A stretch of DNA of 5,195 nucleotides, from assembly GCA_023412175.1 (NCBI GenBank), contig JAEYOB010000778.1:1-5195 (forward strand), in the 5' to 3' direction. The DNA is from Pseudomonadota bacterium. GTDB lineage: Bacteria; Pseudomonadota; Alphaproteobacteria; Azospirillales; Azospirillaceae. The notes beneath the pieces were generated by a model. It did no database searches, was not told the DNA's origin, and saw only the letters and a list, made by a program, of their open reading frames with translations. Both the position numbers and the translations under genes were made by a program. This document shows, in pieces, positions 1 to 5,195 of the stretch (position 1 is its first letter; every line of letters begins with the position of its first letter).

Positions 1-2
1 GG

Positions 3-1022
3 GAAGCGCGGCGCGCCCGACACTGGCTGCGCCAGCAGGCCTTCATCCGCAGGCAGATGCTGCGGCTGGCCGAGACGCTTCCCGAACAGGGCCAGCACGA
101 ACTTCTGGCCGATCTCGCCCGGATCGAGGCCGCGGCGGGGCCGCGGCGGGCGGCCGACGGCACAGAGGATCCCGGTGCGCTCGCCGTCGCCTTCGAAGTC
201 ATGGCCGAGCGCGTGCGCGACCAGCACACGGCGCTCGATTCCATGGTCCGTCAGCTTCAGGCCTCTCTGAACACCAAAACCGAGCTCCTGGAATTGCAGA
301 AGCAGTTCGAGATCGCCCGGCGCATGCAGGCGGCCATGTTGCCGAGCGACCTCCCCGAACGCGAGGATCTGGAGGCGTCGGGGCTGATGATCCAGGCGGA
401 GGAGTTCGACGGCAGTTTCTATGATTTCTTCCCCACGGCCGAGGGGGCTCTGGTCTTTCTGCTGGGGCAGGTGTCGGGCGGGGGGCTTGCCGCTGGATTC
501 ATGACCGTCACCGCACGCGCCGCGGTGCGGACCCTGGCCGAGGCGGGGCTGGGGCCCGCCGCCTGCCTCACCGGCGCCAACCGCCTGCTCGCGGCGGACA
601 ACGCGGCAGGGCTTTCCATCGGCTTGGCCGTGGGGGTTGTGACACCGCGTTCGCGCCGACTGGTCTTCGCCGCGGCCGGCATGCCGGAACCGTTCCTCGC
701 GCGCCGGCTCGGCGACGTCGTGGATCTGGCCGCGGCGGCCAACCCGCCGCTCGGCCTGGACCCGGCGCTGACCGCGACCGAGACCGGCTTCGAACTCCCT
801 GTGCCGAGCACCCTGGTGTTCTGCAACACCGGCCTGCTGGAGGGCGTCAACCGCTTCGGGGTGCCATTCAGCCGGCAGCGCATGGGCGACGCACTGGGCA
901 GCCTCGACAACCTGTCCGCCGCCAGCGTCACGTCGGCTGTCTCGGCGGCCCTGATGGAGCACGCGGGCGGCGCGTCGATGAGCCACGACCGCCTGTGCGT
1001 TGCCGTGCGGGTGCGGGCATGA
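3..1022 (+). CDS. SpoIIE/RsbU-type PP2C-fold protein, HAMP-like segment plus coiled coil, 5' partial, probably inactive
   Basis: The frame is open from position 3, so the gene probably begins outside the window; the first internal ATG is at 57 and has only a weak Shine-Dalgarno. Residues are numbered from that ATG. Residues ~17-55 resemble a HAMP domain (ending PGALAVAFEVMAERV), which suggests a membrane or sensor part upstream, off the window. Residues ~45-95 are a likely coiled coil ending in RRMQAAMLP, the usual lead-in to SpoIIE/RsbU phosphatase domains. The domain fills ~96-321, with FYDFF (121-125), GQVSGGG (137-143), NTGLLEG (257-263) and a terminal HDR (310-312). Active relatives have GGDFYDFF, GDVSGxG, TDGxTE and DDxT, where the aspartates bind Mn/Mg. 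Here three are Ser120, Gln138 and Thr258; only Asp311 seems kept. The fold call is firm; phosphatase activity is doubtful. A regulatory role toward the T6SS genes downstream is inferred from linkage. It is not a close match in type to the PppA phosphatase of known T6SS threonine-phosphorylation pathways. Confidence 0.85.
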   Translation, partial: EARRARHWLRQQAFIRRQMLRLAETLPEQGQHELLADLARIEAAAGPRRAADGTEDPGALAVAFEVMAERVRDQHTALDSMVRQLQASLNTKTELLELQKQFEIARRMQAAMLPSDLPEREDLEASGLMIQAEEFDGSFYDFFPTAEGALVFLLGQVSGGGLAAGFMTVTARAAVRTLAEAGLGPAACLTGANRLLAADNAAGLSIGLAVGVVTPRSRRLVFAAAGMPEPFLARRLGDVVDLAAAANPPLGLDPALTATETGFELPVPSTLVFCNTGLLEGVNRFGVPFSRQRMGDALGSLDNLSAASVTSAVSAALMEHAGGASMSHDRLCVAVRVRA

Positions 1023-1639
1023 TGAGGGGCTGGCGGATCAGGGCGTTTCTCGCCTCGGCCGGCCTGCTGCTGGCGGCCGGACCGGCATGGGGGCAGGGCG
1101 CAGGAGGGCAGGGTATCGGGGGGCAGGAGAATGGTCCGGCGCTGTTCCAGTGCAGCCGCCATTTCGCCAACAGCGAAGCTCTGTACGGCATTCCCCGAGG
1201 CATCCTGCACGCCATGAGTCTCGTCGAATCCGGACGTGCGGGCATGCCCTGGCCCTGGGCGCTCAACCTGTCCGGCCGGTCCCATTTCCCGGCGACCCGA
1301 ACCGAGGCGCTGCGGCTGATGCACGACGAACTCGGGAGCCTGCGCGCCGACGTGGCGGTGGGGTGCATGCAGATCTACACGCGTTGGCACGCCGGCTCCT
1401 TCGCCGCGGGGGAGGACATCCTCGACCCGGCGACCAACGTGACCTACGCGGCCGGCTTCCTGCGGGAACTGCACGACCGGCACGGGTCGTGGACGGAGGC
1501 GGTGCGGCGCTACCACGCCAGCGATCCGCAGGCACAGGACACCTATCTTTGCCGAGTCCTGGACTGGCGGGTCCGCCTTGGCTACCAGCGCGAGACGCCG
1601 GAGATGCTCCGGCTCTGCGCCGCAGGGGCTCCGTCATGA
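1019..1639 (+). CDS. Secreted lytic transglycosylase, SLT/goose-lysozyme-like fold
   Basis: A 206-residue protein predicted to cleave the glycan backbone of peptidoglycan in the periplasm. Residues 1-25 form a signal peptide (Arg at 3, 6 and 8, a hydrophobic core at 10-22, and a probable cut after AWG or close by). A short Gly/Gln repeat follows (25-39). The catalytic domain spans ~41-195. SLVESGR (67-73) carries the likely catalytic Glu70. WPWALNLSGR (78-87), VGCMQIY (114-120), a DPATNVTYAAGFLRELH stretch (136-152) and the AVRRYHASDP segment (161-170) all match family 1 lytic transglycosylases. Four cysteines (45, 116, 178, 200) could form disulphides. The start at 1019 overlaps the upstream stop as ATGA; the adjacent ATG at 1022 is equally possible. 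No clear Shine-Dalgarno is seen, which fits translational coupling. Linkage to tssJK suggests wall opening for T6SS assembly, as reported for MltE and TagX in other systems, but a general housekeeping role is not excluded. Confidence 0.9.
   Translation: MMRGWRIRAFLASAGLLLAAGPAWGQGAGGQGIGGQENGPALFQCSRHFANSEALYGIPRGILHAMSLVESGRAGMPWPWALNLSGRSHFPATRTEALRLMHDELGSLRADVAVGCMQIYTRWHAGSFAAGEDILDPATNVTYAAGFLRELHDRHGSWTEAVRRYHASDPQAQDTYLCRVLDWRVRLGYQRETPEMLRLCAAGAPS
1088..1135 (+). repeat. Three 15-base units encoding a GQxxG pentapeptide repeat, with a G-quadruplex pattern
   Basis: The heptamer GGGCAGG recurs at 1091, 1106 and 1121, an exact 15-base period, in frame with the transglycosylase. It encodes GQGAG, GQGIG and GQENG at residues 25-39, directly after the signal peptide. 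The same stretch has five G-runs (1089-1093, 1096-1098, 1106-1108, 1111-1113, 1118-1123) separated by 2, 7, 2 and 4 bases. This satisfies the usual G3+N1-7 quadruplex rule on the coding strand, and therefore also in the mRNA. Whether it folds is unknown. Confidence 0.7.
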
Positions 1640-1649
1640 GGCGGCGGCG

Positions 1650-2174
1650 ATGAAGGCGCTGCTCGTCGCCGTGGCGGCGCTGCTCCTGCTCGGGGTGGCG
1701 TTCGCCGGAGGGTATTTCATCGCCGGGGGCTCTTCAGCCGGCGAGACGGCCCCCGCGGCTGAGTCTCCGGCACAGGAAGGTGGCAAGCCCGCTCCGCCGG
1801 CGGGTGCTCCCGTCGAGCCGGCCAAAGCGGAAGCCACTGCCCCTCCGGCGGTGCCGGTGCGGCCCCTGACCCCGGCGCGACCGGAAGAAGGGCGCATCTC
1901 CATCGAACTGGGTGCGTTCCGCTCTGCCGACAACGCCCAGTTGTTCGCCTCGGCGCTGGCAGAGCGCGGGCTGCCGGTCGAGATCGTCGAGACGATGGAC
2001 GCCGCCGGCCAATCCTGGCAACGGGTCCGCGCCGGTGCCTTCTCCGACCGCTGGCAGGCCGAGGCTCGCCTGCGCGAGTACGAGCGCATCAGCGGGCTGG
2101 CCGGCGTGATCGTCATGGAGCCGGCCGCCTCCGTCCCCCGTACCGCGGCTGCGAAGGCCGCCGACGGCGAATGA
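1650..2174 (+). CDS. Membrane-anchored SPOR-domain protein, shorter of two
   Basis: A 174-residue protein with an FtsN-like layout. One hydrophobic segment (4-26) serves as an inner-membrane anchor or uncleaved signal. A Pro/Ala/Glu-rich linker (~30-80) is suited to crossing the periplasm. A C-terminal SPOR domain (~83-156) opens with ISIELGAF (83-90) and closes with SGLAGVIVM (148-156); the second half has the typical WQRVRAGAF (123-131). SPOR domains of known proteins bind glycan strands lacking stem peptides, so this protein should sit in the periplasm at sites of wall remodelling. The ATG at 1650 is preferred because GAGG (1638-1641) lies just upstream and because the extension back to 1578 would overlap the transglycosylase and put charged residues before the membrane segment. 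It follows that gene by 10 bases, and the pair probably share a transcript. There is no cysteine, so it is not a lipoprotein. The exact cellular role is unassigned. Confidence 0.88.
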   Translation: MKALLVAVAALLLLGVAFAGGYFIAGGSSAGETAPAAESPAQEGGKPAPPAGAPVEPAKAEATAPPAVPVRPLTPARPEEGRISIELGAFRSADNAQLFASALAERGLPVEIVETMDAAGQSWQRVRAGAFSDRWQAEARLREYERISGLAGVIVMEPAASVPRTAAAKAADGE

Positions 2175-2396
2175 TCCAGATCGGACCAACGGGGTAACAC
2201 GAAGGAATTGCAGGGTTTCACGGCGCCAACCCGATGATCCGGCATCCTCCTTCGCCACCCTGCCGGAACTACGCCAGAACGAACCAGACAAGGCGCGGAA
2301 ATCCGCGGCGACGGTGCTTCAATCACCCTGGAGCCCCCGCCGTCGGCGGCGCGGCGGTTCCGGCGGCACCCCGCGTTCTCAAAGGCTTGGCGATTG
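2175..2396. other. 222-base non-coding gap between the two SPOR genes
   Basis: This is the only sizeable non-coding gap in the window, and it divides the upstream trio (phosphatase-like protein, transglycosylase, SPOR) from the SPOR-tssJ-tssK group. The overlapping frames that enter it are Arg/Pro-rich and have no family features. It contains a 14-base palindrome (2294-2307) and a GC-rich block (2336-2370), but no Rho-independent terminator with a U-run. No sigma-54 site with GG-N10-GC spacing was found at the most A/T-rich spot (2191-2213). It is the most plausible place for a second promoter or a translation-control leader for the tss genes; none can be named with confidence. Confidence 0.6.
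2294..2307. promoter_or_regulatory. Perfect inverted repeat CGCGGA-AA-TCCGCG, possible operator
   Basis: Two 6-base arms (2294-2299 and 2302-2307) are exact reverse complements around a 2-base AA centre. The centre is too small for a stable RNA hairpin, so if functional the site would more likely bind a dimeric protein. It lies about 90 bases before the start of the second SPOR gene. In DNA this GC-rich, a 12-base match could occur by chance. Confidence 0.25.
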
Positions 2397-3167
2397 ATGA
2401 CGATCACTCTCGGGCGATGGCAGGCGGCGGCTCTGGTCGCGAGCGTCCTCGTGCTCGTGGTGCTCTCCGTCGTTCTCGGCTTCCTGCTCGCCACCCTGAC
2501 GATGTCCGGAGGGGCGGCGGGACCGGTGACGGCTTCCGCCTCCTCGGCGGCCGGGACTCCAGGGGGCGCGCCCTCCGGTGGCGGCAACGACCTCGGCGGC
2601 AACCTCCGAAAGCGCCTGACCCAGAACTACGAAGTGGAGATGGGCATCAAGGAAGCGGCCGATCAGGCGAGCGACGCCGCCGGGACCGGTGCTGACCTCG
2701 CCATCGATCCGCTGGCGCACGGCGCCAGTGCAGCGGCACACCGCCTTCTGCCAAGCTGGTTGTCCGGCCACGTGGACGCCCTCTCCCAGAAGGCCGCATA
2801 CCGCGTCAAGGAGCGGATTGTCTTCGGCACCGAGAACACGGTGGAGGACAGCCTCGGCAACGCCGTTTCCAGCATGGGCGAGGGCGCGGCCGATGCCGCC
2901 CCGGCGCGCCGCTATGCCATCGAACTCGGGCGCTTCGCCACATCTTACAACGCCGAATCCTTTGCCGCAGAAGCCGCCCGGCGGGGGGTTGTCTCCACGG
3001 TCGAATATGCACCCGAACCGGGCCAAACCTCGCCCTACGCGGTGCGTACCGGCCGCTACGCAGCGCCCGAGGAGGCTTCGAGCGCCCTGGACGCCATGGC
3101 GCGGTCGAGCGGCATCGCCGGAACTGTCGTCACCCTTGCCGAAGCTGGAGGGCGGGCAACCCCATGA
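2397..3167 (+). CDS. Membrane-anchored SPOR-domain protein, longer of two, with an extra central helical region
   Basis: A 256-residue protein. A single strong transmembrane segment (~9-36) is followed by a Gly/Ser/Ala-rich linker (~37-68), an unrecognised Ala-rich and probably helical region (~69-165), and a C-terminal SPOR domain (~172-247) opening with YAIELGRF (173-180). The SPOR domain shares IELGxF, a downstream NAxxFA and a closing GxAGxxV with the shorter SPOR protein upstream, so the two may be diverged duplicates. It is predicted to be anchored in the inner membrane and to bind stem-peptide-free glycan in the periplasm. Start choice: ATG at 2397, with AAAGG at 2381-2385. An in-frame TTG immediately before it (2394) sits at slightly better spacing and would add one residue. 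Its stop overlaps the tssJ start as ATGA, so it is probably translationally coupled to tssJ. That makes it the best candidate here for a dedicated T6SS accessory protein. The function of the central region is unknown. Confidence 0.85.
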   Translation: MTITLGRWQAAALVASVLVLVVLSVVLGFLLATLTMSGGAAGPVTASASSAAGTPGGAPSGGGNDLGGNLRKRLTQNYEVEMGIKEAADQASDAAGTGADLAIDPLAHGASAAAHRLLPSWLSGHVDALSQKAAYRVKERIVFGTENTVEDSLGNAVSSMGEGAADAAPARRYAIELGRFATSYNAESFAAEAARRGVVSTVEYAPEPGQTSPYAVRTGRYAAPEEASSALDAMARSSGIAGTVVTLAEAGGRATP

Positions 3168-3631
3168 TGCCCAACAAAGCCATGACCCGATTGACCGCAT
3201 CCCGCCTGCGCGCTGCCCTCGCCCTCACGCTTGCCCTGGCAGCGGCTGCCTGTGCGGATAAGCCGAGGGCAAAGCTCGACACCGTGTCCTTCACCGTGGC
3301 GCCGACCGCCAACGACACCACGCCCGTCGCCATCGACATGGTGGCGATCCGCGATCAGGTGCTGGTCGAGAAGCTTTCGGCGCTCACCGCGGCCGAGTGG
3401 TTCGGCCAGCGCGAGCAGATGATGCGCGACAACCCCTCCACCCTCGGGCTGACGAGCTGGGAGCTTGTCCCCGGCCAGACGATGAAGGCCGACCTGCCGT
3501 GGCAGGAACCGGCCTGGGCGATCCTGGTCTTCGCCAACTATGCCACTCCCGGGCCACACCGCCTGCGCGTGCCCGCCACCCGAACGCTGACCCTCACCGC
3601 CGGGGAAAAGGATGTCGAACTGGTTCCGTGA
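3164..3631 (+). CDS. tssJ: Type VI secretion lipoprotein TssJ (VasD/Lip family)
   Basis: A 155-residue predicted outer-membrane lipoprotein. It has a basic N-terminus, a hydrophobic stretch (17-29) and a lipidation cysteine at 30 in LALAAAAC; the -3 position is Ala rather than the more usual Leu. The mature part is short and beta-rich, as expected of the TssJ transthyretin-like fold: VSFTVAPTAND (41-51), PVAIDMVAIRD (54-64), a helical AAEWFGQRE (76-84), then WELVPGQTMKADLP (99-112) and WAILVFANY (118-126). In known systems TssJ is anchored by its lipid in the outer membrane and contacts the periplasmic end of TssM. The assignment rests on length, lipobox, overall strand pattern and position directly before tssK; the family diverges strongly, so sequence alone is only moderate evidence. 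The ATG at 3164 overlaps the upstream stop. In-frame ATGs at 3167 and 3182 are alternatives, and 3182 would still leave a normal signal peptide. Confidence 0.8.
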   Translation: MMPNKAMTRLTASRLRAALALTLALAAAACADKPRAKLDTVSFTVAPTANDTTPVAIDMVAIRDQVLVEKLSALTAAEWFGQREQMMRDNPSTLGLTSWELVPGQTMKADLPWQEPAWAILVFANYATPGPHRLRVPATRTLTLTAGEKDVELVP

Positions 3632-3663
3632 TCTTTACGCATCGCGCCGCTTCGCGACCGACG

Positions 3664-3669
3664 GGAGGA
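3664..3669 (+). promoter_or_regulatory. Strong Shine-Dalgarno for tssK
   Basis: GGAGGA ends four bases before the ATG at 3674 and fixes the tssK start. It is the best ribosome-binding site in the window, suggesting that tssK is translated independently rather than coupled to tssJ, whose stop is 42 bases upstream. A small hairpin (stem 3642-3646 with 3653-3657) lies just before it. Confidence 0.7.
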
Positions 3670-3673
3670 CCGC

Positions 3674-5017
3674 ATGACCGACGCACGGGGTATCCCCGAC
3701 GCGATCGCGTGGCATGACGGCATGCTGCTCGCTCCGCAGCATTTCCAGCAGCAGGCGTTGCGGCACGAGCAGCAGCTCACTTATCACATCCGACAGGCGC
3801 GACCGTTCCACTGGGGCGTGGTGCACCTGCAGGTGGACCGCGTGCAGCTTGTTTCCGGCCTTGTCCAGGTGCGGGAACTGGAAGCGATCATGCCCGACGG
3901 GCTGGTGATCGATTACCGTGCCGGATCGGACGAGCCGCTGGAGGTCGATATCTCCGCTTATGCCGATCCGGTCGGGCAGACGCAGATCACCATCCACCTG
4001 ATCGTCCCCAACGCCCGCACCGACCGCGCGCCGGGGCCGGGCGAGACGCCGCGCTTCGTCTCGGTCGAGGGCGCGCCGGTCGCCGACCCGCACGGCGGCG
4101 AGGAGGTCTCGATTGCCCGCCTGCGGCCGAGGCTGGCCCTGTTCGCTACCACCGGCCCGAACCAGAAGCCGCCGCAGAAGTTCGTTTCCATGCCCATTGC
4201 GCAGGCGACCTTCCGCAACGACGCCTTCGTGTTGACCGAATTCGTTCCTCCGGCCCTTGCGGTCACCGCCAACTCCGCGCTGGGCCGGCTGGGGGCCGAG
4301 GTGGTGCGGCGCGTCCGGGAGAAGGCGCTGTTCCTGGCCGAACGCTCCGGTGTCGGCAGCGGTAACGCGACGACGGAACTGGCCGAGGCCGCGCGCATCG
4401 AGATCCGCAGCCTGGTCACCGGCCTGCCGCCGCTGGAGGCGCAACTCGGCGTCGGCGTTTGCCATCCCTTCGAGGTGTACCTGTCCCTGTGCACGCTGGC
4501 CGGCCACTTGTCGGCCTTCGCCAGCGGCGCGGTGCCGGCCAAGCTGTCCCGGTACGACCACGACGACCCCATGGCGTCCTTCGGCGAGGTCCGCGACTTC
4601 ATCCTGCGCATGATCGATCGCGTGAAGGAGGGGGTGGCCCGCATCCCCTTCACGCTGGAGGACGGCATGTTCGGCCTGCCCATGGAAGAGGCATGGCTGA
4701 AGGGGCGCCTCGTCATCGGCGTGCGCGGTCCGGCTGCGGCAACGGTCAGCGAGATCGCGGCCTGGATGGAGAACTGCATCGTCGCCTCCCGCTCCAAGCT
4801 GGAGACGCTGTCGGGTCTGCGCGTGAAGGGCGCCGAACGCATCGTGCTGGACGACAGCGGGGAGGGCGGTGTGGCCGCCCCGCGCGGCGTGGTGCCCTTC
4901 GAGGTGAAGGTGGACCCCCGCTACATCGTCCCCGGGGAACGGCTGGAAATCTGGAATCCGGACACCCTCGGCAGCCGGTTCCGACCCGTCGAGATCACGT
5001 TGTTCGTGACCGCCTGA
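3674..5017 (+). CDS. tssK: Type VI secretion baseplate protein TssK (ImpJ/VasE)
   Basis: A 447-residue protein, the usual length for TssK. In known systems TssK is a cytoplasmic trimer that links the baseplate to the TssL/TssM membrane complex. The N-terminal signature WHDGMLLAPQHFQQ (13-26) is diagnostic; most relatives have Glu where Asp14-Asp16 lie in this motif. The middle contains GLPPLEAQLG (250-259) and the helical HPFEVYLSLCTLAGHLSAF (264-282), followed by YDHDDP (294-299), all typical of the family's central domain. The C-terminal domain ends in VDPRYIVPGERLEIWNP and a short beta-strand, as expected for the part that contacts TssL/TssM. There is no signal peptide or membrane segment. 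The ATG at 3674 is fixed by GGAGGA upstream. It lies between tssJ and a probable tssL, matching the common tssJ-tssK-tssL order. No frameshift or broken motif is seen. A long antisense frame across this gene is a base-composition artefact. Confidence 0.97.
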   Translation: MTDARGIPDAIAWHDGMLLAPQHFQQQALRHEQQLTYHIRQARPFHWGVVHLQVDRVQLVSGLVQVRELEAIMPDGLVIDYRAGSDEPLEVDISAYADPVGQTQITIHLIVPNARTDRAPGPGETPRFVSVEGAPVADPHGGEEVSIARLRPRLALFATTGPNQKPPQKFVSMPIAQATFRNDAFVLTEFVPPALAVTANSALGRLGAEVVRRVREKALFLAERSGVGSGNATTELAEAARIEIRSLVTGLPPLEAQLGVGVCHPFEVYLSLCTLAGHLSAFASGAVPAKLSRYDHDDPMASFGEVRDFILRMIDRVKEGVARIPFTLEDGMFGLPMEEAWLKGRLVIGVRGPAAATVSEIAAWMENCIVASRSKLETLSGLRVKGAERIVLDDSGEGGVAAPRGVVPFEVKVDPRYIVPGERLEIWNPDTLGSRFRPVEITLFVTA

Positions 5018-5020
5018 TCG

Positions 5021-5026
5021 AGGAAG
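5021..5026 (+). promoter_or_regulatory. Shine-Dalgarno for the gene after tssK
   Basis: AGGAAG lies seven bases before the ATG at 5034 and only a few bases after the tssK stop. It supports 5034 as the true start of the truncated last gene and its co-transcription with tssK. Confidence 0.6.
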
Positions 5027-5033
5027 TGACGCC

Positions 5034-5195
5034 ATGCTCCACCGCCGAGACCTGATCGATCACTTCCTCGCCTTTGCACGGGAGTTGGATCGGCACCGCG
5101 CTTCCATCCGTGCCGGCCGGCCGGCGCCGGCCCCTGGCACGGCATCGGAACCGGCGGAGCGCCTGCCGTCCTTCCTGACGGAAGACGTCCTGGGT
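5034..5195 (+). CDS. Start of the gene following tssK, probable TssL/DotU by position, 3' partial
   Basis: An ATG at 5034 with a good Shine-Dalgarno opens a frame of 54 codons that runs off the right edge. The visible protein starts MLHRRDLIDHFLAFARELDR, probably an amphipathic helix, followed by a Pro/Ala-rich stretch (30-45) and RLPSFLTEDVLG. In most T6SS clusters the gene after tssK encodes TssL (DotU), a cytoplasmic inner-membrane protein with one C-terminal transmembrane helix, followed by tssM. The N-terminal helix with a Leu-Ile-Asp start is compatible with DotU proteins, which often begin with a similar 'LLDxF' helix before a helical bundle. However, too little is visible to confirm the family, and the transmembrane part is outside the window. 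It is 16 bases after tssK and almost certainly in the same operon. Coding status is well supported; the product name is tentative. Confidence 0.65.
   Translation, partial: MLHRRDLIDHFLAFARELDRHRASIRAGRPAPAPGTASEPAERLPSFLTEDVLG

Noticed and set aside
419..1516. Minus-strand open frame (365 codons) across the phosphatase-like and transglycosylase genes
   Set aside because: It spans two well-supported + strand genes and has Pro/Arg/Ser-rich low-complexity composition with no family motifs.
2191..2213. Possible sigma-54 promoter around the TTGCA at 2208
   Set aside because: The required GG ten bases before the GC is absent (CA is found there).
2208..2238. Sigma-70-like pair TTGCAG and GATGAT in the gap
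   Set aside because: The spacer is 19 bases and the -10 matches only four of six positions, so it is not better than chance in this sequence.
1634..2602. Minus-strand open frame (322 codons) across the shorter SPOR gene and the gap
   Set aside because: It is the complement of a clear SPOR gene, biased in composition, with no sensible domain or start context.
2234..2695. Plus-strand frame starting in the gap and running into the longer SPOR gene
   Set aside because: It overlaps a confident gene in another frame, is Arg/Pro-rich and has no Shine-Dalgarno at usable spacing.
3642..3657. Small hairpin TCGCG/CGCGA between tssJ and tssK
   Set aside because: The stem has only five pairs with a 6-base loop and no U-run. 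It is too weak to call a terminator and common by chance at this GC content.
3635..5035. Long minus-strand open frame (466 codons) antisense to tssK
   Set aside because: It mirrors tssK, which has clear family motifs, and its product is His/Arg/Gly/Ala-rich with no recognisable domain. Long antisense frames are expected in very GC-rich genes because stop codons are rare there.
1..5195. CRISPR arrays, tRNA or rRNA genes, insertion sequences, attachment sites
   Set aside because: No spaced direct repeats of suitable length, no cloverleaf-like segment, no transposase frame and no terminal inverted repeats were seen.

Overview
This is a very GC-rich, densely coding window with every supported gene on the + strand. 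It carries part of a type VI secretion system (T6SS) locus. High GC, a tssJ-tssK core and linked genes for a lytic transglycosylase and SPOR-domain proteins suggest an alphaproteobacterium of the Rhodospirillales/Azospirillum type. That placement is inferred from sequence style, not from a search.

Layout. Positions 3-1022 hold the 3' part of a gene for a HAMP-like, coiled-coil, SpoIIE/RsbU-type PP2C-fold protein; its reading frame is open to the left edge. A 4-base ATGA overlap leads into a secreted lytic transglycosylase (1019-1639). Ten bases later comes a membrane-anchored SPOR-domain protein (1650-2174). A 222-base gap (2175-2396) contains no convincing gene. It is followed by a second, longer membrane-anchored SPOR protein (2397-3167), a TssJ-like lipoprotein that overlaps it by ATGA (3164-3631), the baseplate protein TssK (3674-5017), and the start of a gene in the usual tssL/dotU position (5034 to the right edge).

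How the genes may work together. TssJ, TssK and TssL belong to the part of the T6SS that spans the envelope and docks the baseplate. In known systems TssJ is the outer-membrane lipoprotein that contacts TssM, and TssK joins the baseplate to the TssL/TssM inner-membrane complex. The lytic transglycosylase could open the peptidoglycan for the trans-envelope complex. The two SPOR proteins could bind the glycan strands, stripped of stem peptides, found where the wall is being remodelled. Tight packing and ATGA overlaps support co-expression within each gene group, but the cell-wall role is an inference.

Most notable points: (i) the SpoIIE-like protein appears to lack three of the four metal-binding aspartates of active enzymes, so it may be a pseudophosphatase; (ii) a compact cell-wall set (one lytic transglycosylase and two SPOR proteins) is fused to the tssJK cluster; (iii) a 15-base repeat with a G-quadruplex pattern lies just after the transglycosylase signal peptide.
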